Source: Candidatus Thiothrix putei
GTDB taxonomy: Bacteria > Pseudomonadota > Gammaproteobacteria > Thiotrichales > Thiotrichaceae
Length of the DNA: 64,000 nucleotides
Direction of reading: 5' to 3'
NCBI GenBank assembly: GCA_029972225.1
Contig: CP124756.1
Coordinates: forward strand, 248,001 to 312,000
The position numbers were made by a program, and so were the translations under genes. How positions within the stretch are numbered: position 1 is the first letter of the stretch; each line of letters opens with the position of its first letter. Under the pieces are notes generated by a model. That model did not search any database, was not told the origin of the DNA, and saw only the letters and a program-made list of their open reading frames with translations. Positions 1 to 10,400 of this stretch are shown in pieces.

Positions 1-1079
1 CCGGTCATCAGTAACAAGCCAGTGATCGCCAATCCAAAATTCATCGCCAGCAATACCGCGCCTTCAAACGCCATGCGGTGCAAACTAAACAAACCAATCG
101 TCAAAATCCCCGTATGGCTAATGACCGCAAACGCCAATAATTCACGCAAGGTTTGCTGGCGCATCGCCAAAAATGCGGCGTAAAACACTCCAGTTGCGGC
201 GAACACGGTCGCGACCATGTGCCATTCCCACACCGCATGAGGCACAATCGGGAACACAAAGCGCAACAGCCCATAGACTCCCACTTTCAAACCCAGCAAG
301 TAAATCGGTGCCACTGCCACATTGCCGTGCAACATAAACGCAGGCAGCCAGCCGTGAAACGGGAATAACGGAATCCGTACCGCCATTGCATAAAACAGGG
401 CGAAAAACACCAAGGTTCCCACCATATCGTGCGCCCCAAAGCCGAGGGTTGCCAGCTCATACAGGCTGAAACTCCAGCGTCCGGCATTCGCATCGGCATA
501 ATTCCAGCCCAACACCAGCGTGCCAAACACCAACAACAGCAGCCCTACCACCATGAATTGCAGGTAACGCGCCAAGGTCGGTTGAATGTCGTGGAACGTC
601 GGCCAGCGTTTGGTCAAATACGCCACCATGACCACTTCGAGGAAGGACATACAGGTAAACCATAACAAATCCACCGTCACAAACTGACTGGTAATGACGG
701 ACTGAATCATCATCATCACCGCCAGTATCGAACTTTCGTGCAAACGCCGCACCAGAACAAACGCCACACTTAATAAGCTGATCAAGCTGGTCAGCAACAC
801 AAACATGACCCCGATGCCATCCACCGCCGCGTGGTAGTGAAACGCACCGAGTATCTGGAAACGTTCCGCAAACTGCATCACCCCCGCCGCTTGATGCACA
901 TCAAACTTGGCATACAAGCTTACCGCCAGCAACATTTGCGCCAGCGCCATAATGCCCGCCAAGGCCACTGCCGCATTGCCGCGTATCTTAATTAACACCA
1001 GCCCGGTCAACAGCGGGAACAGTTGCAACATGGTCAACAACGGTGATGCTGCCGGAATTTCCGAAAATGTCATTGGCAT
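1..1079 (-). CDS. NuoM/NuoN-type proton-translocating membrane subunit (3' end beyond the window)
   Basis: Polytopic membrane protein of the NuoL/M/N (Mrp antiporter-like) family. The reading frame starts at ATG 1079 and is open to the window edge, so the C-terminus is missing. Translation gives hydrophobic helices with family signatures such as VRIPLFPFHGWLPAFMLHG and GLKVGVYGLLRFVFP. The start overlaps the stop of the upstream dabB by one base (TAATG), so translation is probably coupled and it is the last visible gene of the DAB run. Known for the family: proton or cation conduction. Inferred: it supplies an extra proton channel or membrane partner for the DabA/DabB pair. It could instead be a relic of a Complex I-type subunit, but no other nuo genes are visible. 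Confidence 0.75.
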   Translation of the reverse strand, partial: MPMTFSEIPAASPLLTMLQLFPLLTGLVLIKIRGNAAVALAGIMALAQMLLAVSLYAKFDVHQAAGVMQFAERFQILGAFHYHAAVDGIGVMFVLLTSLISLLSVAFVLVRRLHESSILAVMMMIQSVITSQFVTVDLLWFTCMSFLEVVMVAYLTKRWPTFHDIQPTLARYLQFMVVGLLLLVFGTLVLGWNYADANAGRWSFSLYELATLGFGAHDMVGTLVFFALFYAMAVRIPLFPFHGWLPAFMLHGNVAVAPIYLLGLKVGVYGLLRFVFPIVPHAVWEWHMVATVFAATGVFYAAFLAMRQQTLRELLAFAVISHTGILTIGLFSLHRMAFEGAVLLAMNFGLAITGLLLMT

Positions 1080-2638
1080 TACCCCTGAAAAATAACGACC
1101 AGCGTTGCCAAAATCAGCAACACCAGATAACGCGGTTGAGTGAGCAGGCGTTCAATCTTATCCAAATAACGCCCTAAGGTATCCCGAATGGATTTGGCTT
1201 TGCCGCCGCCTTGTTGCAGCAATAAGCGTTGCTCAAACCATTCCAGCCGTTCGGCTATCCATTGCATGAGCTTGCCGAACAGCCCAGAGCCAGTGCCGAT
1301 ACTGCTTTCTACCCGCAAGCGCCCTTGCTGCATGGCTTGCATATCCGCAAGGGTCGCAATGCCGCTGTGATGCCCCGGTGTGCCGCTGAGTTTGTCGAGG
1401 ATTTGCCCGTCAAAGATTTGCGCTTCCTGCGACAGGGCAACGGTGGGTTTTACCAGCAACCAATCCGCCAGCGGGTCGAGCCAGAAACGTTGCAAGGCCG
1501 CATTGTGCAGCCAGCGCCGTTTCCCCAGCCATGCCGGAACAGCGGGAGCCGCTTGCCATTGGGTATGCAATGCAAACGAGGGCGAATGCAGAAATTGATA
1601 CGCCCGCCACACCGCGTGCAACACCAGATGCACCAGCGCCAAGCTATACCAGCCCAGCGCAATCGCGATCAACATCAAGCCGGTTTGTGCCAAGGTGGAA
1701 AACAACAACGAGGTTTTAATATCGGTTTGTGCCAAGCCACCCAGCCAGCCATACAATACGGTGAGAACACCCACCCCCAGCAGCAAGTATTGCAATGCCG
1801 GGGCTTGTTCCAACAGTGGGTGAATCCGCAGCAATAAGAAAATGCCTGCATGAACCATCAATGACCCGTAAAACACCGTACTGGACGGCGTAGGCCCTTC
1901 CAGCGCACGGGTAATCCACGCCGAAAACGGAAATTGCGCCGATTTTACTAACGCCGCGCCCATCAAGCCAAACGCCGCGACGCCAATCAGCAAACTCGAC
2001 TGATCCGCTTGCGGCACTAACATCACGTTCCATTCGGTGCTGCGGAATAGCGAAAACGCCATAAAAATGCCCAGCAAAAAGCCCGCATCCCCCAGCCGAT
2101 TGGTGACAAACGCCCGCGTCGCATTGATGGTTGCGGTTTTGCTTTGCCAGTTATACGCAATCAACAGGTAAGAACTCGCACCCGCCAATTCCCAGCCCAC
2201 AAACGCCAGCACCGCGCTGCCCGACAGGGCAATCAATTGCATCGCGGCGGTGAACAGTGCCAGCACCATAAAAAAGCGCTGAAACCCGCAATCACGGTGC
2301 AAATAATTCACCGAAAAGCGTGTCACCAACAGCGTAATCACTGCCACCAAGGTCGACATGCTCAAGCTCAAACCATCCAGCATGAAGCTGATGCTGGCGT
2401 TGTAGACACCGCTGTGTAACCAAGGCAATACCATGACGTGCTGGCTACCGTGCAATAAATACTGCACATCCGCCCACAACACCAAGACCAGACTCAGCAA
2501 GCCCGCCCCCAGCACCAACTGTGAACTGAGGCGTTCGCTCGCTTCGCAGCGATTCCAACGCAATACCCGATTCAGCGCCACCAACACAGCGGCTAATAAA
2601 GGCAAACCGGGAATCAGTAATAACCAGCCATTAGCCAT
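1079..2638 (-). CDS. dabB: DabB-type proton-conducting subunit (NuoL family), copy 1
   Basis: 519-aa polytopic membrane protein of the NuoL/ND5 family, the membrane partner of the DUF2309 protein DabA in DAB inorganic-carbon pumps. Visible signatures are FVGWELAGASSYLLIAY with the conserved membrane glutamate, ALVKSAQFPFSAWITRALEG with the conserved lysine, and YGSLMVHAGIFLLLR. It is shorter than a Complex I NuoL and has a charged C-terminal part ending in one last hydrophobic segment. The start ATG lies 8 bases inside the end of dabA copy 1, the arrangement expected for coupled subunits. Inferred role: passing protons or sodium to drive DabA-catalysed CO2 hydration to bicarbonate. Closely similar to copy 2 at 5911-7467. 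Confidence 0.85.
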   Translation of the reverse strand: MANGWLLLIPGLPLLAAVLVALNRVLRWNRCEASERLSSQLVLGAGLLSLVLVLWADVQYLLHGSQHVMVLPWLHSGVYNASISFMLDGLSLSMSTLVAVITLLVTRFSVNYLHRDCGFQRFFMVLALFTAAMQLIALSGSAVLAFVGWELAGASSYLLIAYNWQSKTATINATRAFVTNRLGDAGFLLGIFMAFSLFRSTEWNVMLVPQADQSSLLIGVAAFGLMGAALVKSAQFPFSAWITRALEGPTPSSTVFYGSLMVHAGIFLLLRIHPLLEQAPALQYLLLGVGVLTVLYGWLGGLAQTDIKTSLLFSTLAQTGLMLIAIALGWYSLALVHLVLHAVWRAYQFLHSPSFALHTQWQAAPAVPAWLGKRRWLHNAALQRFWLDPLADWLLVKPTVALSQEAQIFDGQILDKLSGTPGHHSGIATLADMQAMQQGRLRVESSIGTGSGLFGKLMQWIAERLEWFEQRLLLQQGGGKAKSIRDTLGRYLDKIERLLTQPRYLVLLILATLVVIFQG

Positions 2639-5600
2639 GTGTCACCTCCGCTGTATTGCGCACCGCAGCGGGCGGCAAATACCCCCGCTGCCCCGCGTAC
2701 CATTCTTGTGAATGCTGTACCCTTGGCAATTGATGAATTTCGCCCTGCCATTGCACAAAGCCTTTGCCCGGTTGGAATACATGGATTTCGTTACGCTCCG
2801 GCGGTTTTGCTGCCAGCAACACCCAGCCATTGTCCAGCAAGCGCCGCAAATAATCATGACGCTGGTAAATCGCCACCAAGGTATCAATCTCCGCTTCGGC
2901 AATTGCCAGTAAGCGCATCGGCTCGTGCAATTCCACCATCTGTTGTGCCAGTCCGGTGCGTAAATCGCTCGCGCCGCCTTCCATGACCCCAAACAAGCCA
3001 GTAAGGTTGTGAGTGGCTTTGCTGCCGGAACCGAAGTAGCCGTTTTGCATCCGCGAAAAGTAGTAGTCCATCTGAATCCCGACCCCGACCACGCCATTGC
3101 CTTGTAATTGCGCTTCTAACATTTTGCCATCGGGGTCATTGTGTGGGTCATACGAAATCAGGAAGGCGCGTCGATCCCAGAAAATCCCTTTGCTCAATTC
3201 CCGCCGCCCAATGAAGGCGACCGCACAGCCTTGATGCCCTAATTCCGCCCGTACCTGATCGGGGGATGCGGCGCGACCTTCCACATGCCGCTTGGCTTGA
3301 CGCGGGGTCAGATGCGGGCTGGCAGAGGCAAATTTGCGGCAACGTTCCTGCGCGGATAAGCGCACCGCTTGCTCGGTGGCTTGCTGCACGTGCGCAAACA
3401 CACCGCGATGGCTGGCAGGAATCAAATCGGTGTCAAACCAGTCGATGGCATCGCTGGTGGTGTCGTGTTCACTGGCGATGAACCAGCAGCCGTCAGGGAT
3501 GTGAATACCGTGTTGCGCGACCAATTGCGCCCGCACTTCCGGTTCATTACACATGCTGGTAAAGGCACGCGCATTCGGACCGCCGAAGCGCCCGCTGCAC
3601 GCGCCGCAACCGTAGCCGAGAATGTGCGGGTTATTCAAATGGCGCGAACGGTGTGCCATGAGCACCACCAAGGACGCAAAGCCGCTGGTAAAGCCGGTGA
3701 GCTTGAGGAAAGTCGCGACTCTGGTGACTTTTTCCGCCGCGCTGAAGCCTTGTTGGTTGTGGTCTTTGCTGGGGCATTCCAATACGTCTTGCGCAGTGTA
3801 AGCCACGCGGGTTTTGAGTGGCACACTGCTTTGACGTTGTACCTTGCTGATGAAACGTTGGTAGCTGGCGGGCATGACGCTACGCCCCACCATTTCCAGC
3901 AAGGCAAAGGGTGCGAGTAACGGTAATGCCAAGGCCGTACCGATGACGCTGTGGCGCATCCGGTGATTTTTCAGCTTGTGCAACCAATTGAGCCAGCGTT
4001 GGCGGCGTTGGTGGGCGGGTAAGCGCCGTTGGGCATTCGTGGCGGGAACTTCGCGGAGTTCGTGAACCGCTGTGACCACGGGTTGTGCCAATTTTAACGG
4101 GCGGGGTGCATCCAGCCCGCGCCAGTTATTGGGTAAGCCGAATACGCCCGCAGCACCGAAGGTTTCGAGGTCGGGGGCGAGTTCTTCCAGATGGCGGCGC
4201 ACGCTTTCTTCGCGGTCATCCATGCAGAAAATCAGTTGCACATTGGGCGGGGAAGAGAGGTTGGGCGGGGGTTCTTCCGCGTGTTTGTTCAGCAGTGCGC
4301 TGAAAATTTCTTCCTGATAATGGTGTTCATACGCTCGCAGCCATAAGTAGCCACTGGTGTTGGGGTCGTCGAGTTCTTCCAGAATCGCCAGCAGGCGTGT
4401 GATGCGCGGGGTTTCCAATTGCGCCACTTGCGGTGCTGCCATGCCTAAGTGTTGGGCAAGGTGGAATAAGCGCCAAGCCTTGCGGTAAATATCCGTGCCG
4501 ACCGGAATCACGGTTTCCGGCGCAAGGTTCCAGGTTAGGATTTGGTGTGCGAGTTGATGCCAGTCAGCGGGCTGGATGTCTTCTTGACTGCTTAAGAATT
4601 GCTGGGCGAGTTGTTGCAGGAATTCCGGCAAGGTGGTGTTGTAGGCGTGGTAGCGGACAAAAAACTCATCCTGATGCTGATGGAAATAACCGCGAATGCC
4701 GGTGGTGCTGGCGTCGATTTGCCAGTTGTCGCGGGCAACGTGACGGCAGTATATATGCTCCATCACCAAACGCACCGCGAGGTAATCTTCCATGCTCACC
4801 GGTGTGGTTAAGCCGTAATAGCCGGGATTTTTCGCCCGCCAGTTGAACATGCCTGACCAGCCCGGCAATTCCAGCGCCAATACCCGCAAGTAGCCGCCCC
4901 AATGGGCTTTGTCGATGCCAAGGCGCATCATTTCTTGGTGGATGGTTTCCAGCGGGTCGTGATGCAGGGAACGCAGGTAATCGTCCCAATCATCCATGCC
5001 AGCGAGGGTGAGGGTGAGGGTGGGGTCGTTGAGGGTGGCTTCGCGCCAATAACGGTAGAAGCCAGTTTGCCCTTCGGCTTCGCTCAGGGAACGGGAGCGG
5101 AAGGCGGCAATGCCTTGGTCGAGCCAGCTTGCCAGATGGCGATCCAGCAGCGGCAGGAGTGAATCCATCACGTCAACAGCGGTCAGTTTGCTCAGTAAGC
5201 CGCGCAGGGTGAGGGTTTCGCCGACTTGATCCAGCAAATTGTGTAGCAGGTGGCGGCTTTCAGCGTGGATGAAGCTTTCTGCATCGGGGATGCTGGCGCC
5301 GATTTGCCCTTGTTGCTTGATTTGATCCCAGATGCCGTTAATGTCGCTGAGGCGCAGGTTGAGCAAGGCTTCGGGGTGCGGCAAATCGTAGTGCAGTTCC
5401 AGCTTTTGCAGGCAAGTTTCCCACAAAGCACGGATGGCGACGGCTTCGTCTTGACCGGCGGCTTCGAGTAATTTTTCGCGCTGCTCAAAAGCAACATCGG
5501 CTTGAAAACGTTCCAGCGCGTGGTTTTCTTCCACCTGCCAACGCATTTGCTGGAAGGTGATCGGCTTAATATTATTCGCCAGCGCGGTGAGGTAAATGTC

Positions 5601-5897
5601 GCGGTCAGCCACTTTATCTGGCTCGGTAGCGAGTACGCTGAAAATATCGTGGCGATTGATGCGCCCTTCGCGGAAAAACCGGCGGTATTCGCCATTCGGC
5701 AAATAGCCCAGTGAGCCACTGTGGGCGTGAGCGGTGCGTAGCGCCTCGGCGAATGGCAGGTATTCGTAATTTTCCAGCGGATTAAAATGCACAAAATCTT
5801 GCAGCGGCGCTTGAATCGGCAGCACCGCATTCAGACCGGCAATGGCTTCACGCAAATAGTCACGTTGTGCGTCGTGTGACTGACTGTGATTCGTCAT
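2631..5897 (-). CDS. dabA: DabA, DUF2309 inorganic-carbon accumulation subunit, copy 1
   Basis: 1088-aa soluble DUF2309/UPF0753 protein. DabA is a zinc protein related to beta-carbonic anhydrases which, with DabB, gives energy-coupled one-way hydration of CO2 in autotrophs. The four zinc-site positions can be read: Cys558 and Asp560 in LIFCMDDREE, His749 in LMAHRSRH and Cys764 in YGCGACSGR. The Cys-x-Asp pair and the 15-residue His-Cys spacing match what I recall of the characterised Halothiobacillus DabA. ATG at 5897 is preceded by an AGGAAAC ribosome site. The gene follows dabB copy 2 by 13 bases and overlaps dabB copy 1 by 8 bases. It is clearly diverged from copy 2, so the duplication is not recent. 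Confidence 0.92.
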   Translation of the reverse strand: MTNHSQSHDAQRDYLREAIAGLNAVLPIQAPLQDFVHFNPLENYEYLPFAEALRTAHAHSGSLGYLPNGEYRRFFREGRINRHDIFSVLATEPDKVADRDIYLTALANNIKPITFQQMRWQVEENHALERFQADVAFEQREKLLEAAGQDEAVAIRALWETCLQKLELHYDLPHPEALLNLRLSDINGIWDQIKQQGQIGASIPDAESFIHAESRHLLHNLLDQVGETLTLRGLLSKLTAVDVMDSLLPLLDRHLASWLDQGIAAFRSRSLSEAEGQTGFYRYWREATLNDPTLTLTLAGMDDWDDYLRSLHHDPLETIHQEMMRLGIDKAHWGGYLRVLALELPGWSGMFNWRAKNPGYYGLTTPVSMEDYLAVRLVMEHIYCRHVARDNWQIDASTTGIRGYFHQHQDEFFVRYHAYNTTLPEFLQQLAQQFLSSQEDIQPADWHQLAHQILTWNLAPETVIPVGTDIYRKAWRLFHLAQHLGMAAPQVAQLETPRITRLLAILEELDDPNTSGYLWLRAYEHHYQEEIFSALLNKHAEEPPPNLSSPPNVQLIFCMDDREESVRRHLEELAPDLETFGAAGVFGLPNNWRGLDAPRPLKLAQPVVTAVHELREVPATNAQRRLPAHQRRQRWLNWLHKLKNHRMRHSVIGTALALPLLAPFALLEMVGRSVMPASYQRFISKVQRQSSVPLKTRVAYTAQDVLECPSKDHNQQGFSAAEKVTRVATFLKLTGFTSGFASLVVLMAHRSRHLNNPHILGYGCGACSGRFGGPNARAFTSMCNEPEVRAQLVAQHGIHIPDGCWFIASEHDTTSDAIDWFDTDLIPASHRGVFAHVQQATEQAVRLSAQERCRKFASASPHLTPRQAKRHVEGRAASPDQVRAELGHQGCAVAFIGRRELSKGIFWDRRAFLISYDPHNDPDGKMLEAQLQGNGVVGVGIQMDYYFSRMQNGYFGSGSKATHNLTGLFGVMEGGASDLRTGLAQQMVELHEPMRLLAIAEAEIDTLVAIYQRHDYLRRLLDNGWVLLAAKPPERNEIHVFQPGKGFVQWQGEIHQLPRVQHSQEWYAGQRGYLPPAAVRNTAEVTHG

Positions 5898-5910
5898 GTG
5901 TTATTGTTTC

Positions 5911-7467
5911 CTACAAAATAACGGCGAGGGTAGCCGCTATCAATAAAATCAGGTAGCGCGGTTGGGTGAGTAATTCTTCAACCAAGTCGAGGTATTCGCC
6001 CAATTGCTGCAAATAGCGCCCCAGTTTGCTGCCACCTTTTTGTAATAATAGCCGGTCTTCCAGCCATTCAAAGCGTTCAGCCACCCATTGCATCAGCTTG
6101 CCCAGCAAGCCTGAACCCGTGCCGATGCCACTTGCCAGCCGCAATTTGCCTTGTTGGAAGTCCTGCATTTCTGCCAAGGTGGAGAGCATATTGCTGTGCG
6201 AGGGTGTCCCGGTCAGGCGGTCAATCACGCGGCTGTCCAAGGTTTGCACTTCGTGCGCGAGGGCTTGGGTGGGGCGTACCAGCAACCAGTTTTCCAGCGG
6301 TACGAGCCAGAAACGTTGCAGGGCGGCGGTATACAGCCAACGGCGTTTGCGCAGCCAAGCGGGGGCGGGTTTGGCGGGTTCCCATTCGGTTTGTTGCAAA
6401 AACGAGGGCGAATGCAGGAATTGGTAAGCCCGCCAAATCGCGTGCAGCCCCATGTGAAACGCGGCGAGGGTGTAAAACCCGAACCCGATTTCAATCAGCA
6501 TTAGCCCGGTTTGCTGTTGGGTGGAAAAGATCAGCGAGCTTTTAATGTCGGTTTGCACTTGCACACCGAGCCAGCCGTACAGCACCGTGAGTATGCCTAA
6601 TAGAATCAGCACGTTGCCCAATAGGGGCGATTCTTCCAGCAAGGGTTCGAGACGTAACAGCAGGTAAATCCCCGCGTGTACCATGATTGAGCCGTAAAAT
6701 ACCGCGCTGGATGGGGTGGGGCCTTCCAACGCACGGGTAATCCACGCACTGAATGGAAATTGTGCCGATTTTACCAGCGCTGCCAGCATGAAACCCATGG
6801 TCATCAAGCCCACTACCATGCCGGACATATCGGGTTTTTCGCCAAACAACACATTCCACTCAACATTGCCTAGCCAGCTAAAGCCAATGAACATGCCGAA
6901 CAAATAACCGGTATCGCCGAAACGGTTGGTGACAAACGCACGGGTAGCGCCTTCCGCCGCCGTTTCGCGCTGCCAAGCGTATGCAATCAGCATATAGGAA
7001 CTGATTCCCGCCATTTCCCAGCCGATAAAGCCCAGCAAGGCACTGCCCGACAGCACAATCAGCAACATGGCGCAGGAAAACAGCGACATCACAATGAAAA
7101 AGCGCTGAAAACCGGGTTCGCGGTGCAAATAGTTGACCGAAAAGCGCGTGACCACCAGCGTAATCGTCGCCATCACCACCCCAAAGCTTAAGCTGAGCGT
7201 ATCCAGCATCAAGCTGACCGAGGCTTGGTAATCGCCGCTTTGCAGCCAAGGAAACAACATCACATGACCGGGTGCGCCGTGGGTAAAATCGTAAATCGCC
7301 AGTGCCACCATGGCCAGCAAGCTGAGGGTGTTGGCGGTGACGGCGACCAGCGCGGTTTCGCGTTCGCCTTTTTCACCGCGATTCCAGCCGAAGATAAAGC
7401 CGAGGACAATCCACAGGGCGGCGAGGAAGGGGAGACCGGGGATGAGCAGAAGTAAGCTGTTAGGCAT
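5911..7467 (-). CDS. dabB: DabB-type proton-conducting subunit (NuoL family), copy 2
   Basis: 518-aa polytopic membrane protein, paralogous along its whole length to the copy at 1079-2638. Signatures are FIGWEMAGISSYMLIAYAW, LVKSAQFPFSAWITRALEG and YGSIMVHAGIYLLLR, carrying the membrane glutamate and lysine of the NuoL family. The C-terminal third is charged (KLMQWVAERFEWLEDRLLLQ) before a last hydrophobic segment. It overlaps the end of dabA copy 2 by 8 bases and sits 13 bases before dabA copy 1. Inferred to be the membrane partner of the DabA encoded just before it. Confidence 0.85.
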   Translation of the reverse strand: MPNSLLLLIPGLPFLAALWIVLGFIFGWNRGEKGERETALVAVTANTLSLLAMVALAIYDFTHGAPGHVMLFPWLQSGDYQASVSLMLDTLSLSFGVVMATITLVVTRFSVNYLHREPGFQRFFIVMSLFSCAMLLIVLSGSALLGFIGWEMAGISSYMLIAYAWQRETAAEGATRAFVTNRFGDTGYLFGMFIGFSWLGNVEWNVLFGEKPDMSGMVVGLMTMGFMLAALVKSAQFPFSAWITRALEGPTPSSAVFYGSIMVHAGIYLLLRLEPLLEESPLLGNVLILLGILTVLYGWLGVQVQTDIKSSLIFSTQQQTGLMLIEIGFGFYTLAAFHMGLHAIWRAYQFLHSPSFLQQTEWEPAKPAPAWLRKRRWLYTAALQRFWLVPLENWLLVRPTQALAHEVQTLDSRVIDRLTGTPSHSNMLSTLAEMQDFQQGKLRLASGIGTGSGLLGKLMQWVAERFEWLEDRLLLQKGGSKLGRYLQQLGEYLDLVEELLTQPRYLILLIAATLAVIL

Positions 7468-10400
7468 GAGCGACCTCCGGGGAAACGGCGTTAGCCGTCA
7501 CCAACGCCGGTGACAAATGCCCATAATCCCCCGAATACCACTGTGCCGAGCGTTCAACCATCGGCAACTCATGCAATTCTCCCTCCCAACGCACAAACCC
7601 CGTTCCCGGCACAAACCAATCAATCCTTGCAGAATCCGGGTCTTTCACCGCCACCATCAGCCACCCGCCACCAATCAATTCCTGCAAGGGCGCTTGCCGT
7701 GCGTAAATCTCACCAACCAGCGCGGCTTTCGCTTCCACGATTACCAGCAAGCGCATCGCCTCGTGGATTTCAATCATCTGCTGTGGCAAACCGGTACGCA
7801 AATCGCTGAATACGCCTTCCATGACCCCAAACATCCCAGTGAGGTTGTGCGTCACTTTCGTGCCCGCCCCGTAGCGGTCGTTATTCACGGTGGAAAAATA
7901 GTATTCGAGGTTAATGCCCGCGCCGACCGGCCCGGCATTCAGCAAAATATTTTCCAGAATCTTGCCATCAGGGTCGCGGGTGCAGTCATACGAAATCAGG
8001 AAACAGCGCCGATCCAGAAAACTGCCGCGTGTGACGGCGCGTCGCCCGATCAAGGCGCAAGCATTGGTGGCATGACCCAATTCCGGGCGGGCTTGGCTGT
8101 AATCCACGGCACGGCTGGCAATGTGTGCTGCTGCTTGTGCCAGTGTTGGTTTGCGCGGGGCAGAGGCCAATTTGCGGCAACGTTCGTGCGCCGAATGCCG
8201 CGCCGCTTCGGTCAAACTGGCTTGCAAGGTATGCAACGCATCCTGCAACGCCGCAGGCACTTTGTCGGTATCAAACCAAGGAATGTGTTCGTCGCAGGTA
8301 TCGTGTTCCGCGCCCACAAACCAAGTATCGGCGGGGATGTGAATGCCTTGCGCTGCCAACAATGTGCGAATTTCAGCGCGATTCGCCATTGCCGCAAACA
8401 CCCGCGCATTCGGCCCGCTGTGGCGACCACTGCACGCGCCGCATTCATACGCCGCCGCATGGGGGTTGTTTTGGCTGGTAGAGCCGTGTCCCATAATCAC
8501 CACCAGCGGCGCGAAGCCATCGGTTAGCCCGATCATGCGCAAGAACCCGCCGACTTTTTCGGTTTGTTCCGCGTCGGTGAAGCCCATCTGGTTTTGTTGG
8601 CTGGAACGGGTCAGCTCCGGCTGCAAAGCGCTGAATTCCAGCTTGGTTGGAATCGGCAGATCGGCTTTGCGGCGCAAGCTTTTTACCCATTGCCCAAACC
8701 CCAGCGGCAGGTAGGATTTGCCTAGCATGACACCCAACGAGGCGGGCGCGAGTGCCATTTGGCTCACGGTGCCGAGCAGTAAGTTATGCCGGGTAACGTG
8801 TTGCAAATGCGCAAACAGCCGTTTACGCCACCCGACCCGTAGCGCATGTTGGCGTTGCAGTTCTGCTGCTGCATCCGCTGGCACTTCGCGCACCAAATGC
8901 ACCGGGGTAACGGGTACAGGGCAGAGTTTGGTGACGGTTTTGTCGTCCAGCCCTTGCCAGTTCATGGGTAGGTTGAAAAATGCCGCCGCGCCCAGCGTTT
9001 CGATGTGCGGGTTGAGTTCTTCCAGATGGCGGCGAATGCCTTCTTCGCGCTCATCCATGCAAAACACCAGTTGCGCTTGCGGGCGTTGGTGGCGTTGTTG
9101 CCAAGTGCCGCGCCCGTGGTTATTAAGGATGGCGTTGAAGATTTGCTCGCGGTAATGGCGTTCGTAGGCTTGCAGCCACAGAAAACCGCTGTGTTCGGCA
9201 TCCAGCGCGTCCAGACAGGTGAAAATAGTTTCCAGTTGCGTGTGGCTCAGTTGGTGTAGCGTTGCCGCATCCAACGCCAGATGTTGCGCCAAGCGGAATA
9301 AGCGCCAGCCGTGCGCGTAAGCGTTCCAACCTTGCAGGGTGGCATTCGCGGGGCTGTGCGCCCATGTCCAGATTTGGTGCGCCAGTTGTTGCCACTGCGC
9401 TTCTTCGTTGATACGCGGGCGGCTGTGACGAATCAATTGTTGTGCCGGGGTGAGCAAATATTCGGGCAGGCGGTGGTTAAAGGTGTAGTAACGCACCCAA
9501 AATTCGGTGGGATGTCGCCGAAATCGCCCGCGAATATCGCTAAGGCTGGCTTCCATCCACCAAATTTGACGGCACAAGCGCCGCGCAAACAGGTGTTCCA
9601 TGCTCAAACGCACCGCCAAATAGTCGAGCATGTGGACGTGTGGCGTGGTGATGCCCGCGTAACCGGGGTGTTGATCGCGCCACAGGAACATGCCCGACCA
9701 ACCTGGCAATTCCAAGGCAAGGCGTTCCAGATAGCTTTCCCAGTGTTCTTTGGGAATACCGATGCGTTGCAATTCGGCAATGATGGCGGCTTCAGCCGTA
9801 TCGGGGAGGGAATTGAGGTGTTCGCTCCAATCGGTTAGCCCTTCCAGTGTGCTGGTGAGGTCGTCTGCACTGGTATTGCGCCATGCGGTGAAAAAGCTGC
9901 TGCCCGCCGTGCCGTTGTGCCAAGCCGCCATGCCTTGATCCAGCCAAGAGGCGACTTGCCGGAGGAATAAGGGGCGGATGTCGTGGAGGATGTCTTCCCC
10001 CGTCACCGCTTGCAATAAGTCGCGTAAGGTCAGCGTTTCACCAACTTGCCGGGTGAGAGTGAGTAATTGCTGCTGTGCGTCTTGGGCGACGCGCTCGTGA
10101 ATGCTCGTGCCTTGCGCATCGAGTTCGGCGGCAAACAAACGGGCGGCACGTTCGGGGGAAAAGTTGAGTAAGTCTTCGGAATGTAGCAGATGATGATCCA
10201 GTTGCAACGCACTCAGGCACGCTGACCACAATTCGCCGTCACGTTCCAGCACCCGGTTTTCTTCCACTTGCCACACAAATTCGCTGGGGCTGATGGGTTT
10301 AATGGGGTGAATCAGGGCAGTGCGGTAAATATCGCCGCGTGTAACCGCTGCACCGTTAGCGGCGCGATTGAATACAGTTTCTGCGCTATTCAGGCTGGAA

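Noticed and set aside
1229..1837. Long plus-strand open frame opposite dabB copy 1
   Set aside because: It is antisense to a clear NuoL-family gene, has no recognisable domain, and its composition follows the complement of membrane-protein codons.
7517..8527. 336-aa plus-strand open frame opposite dabA copy 2
   Set aside because: Antisense shadow of a conserved gene; the product is rich in His/Arg/Gln without a known fold, and no ribosome site precedes it.
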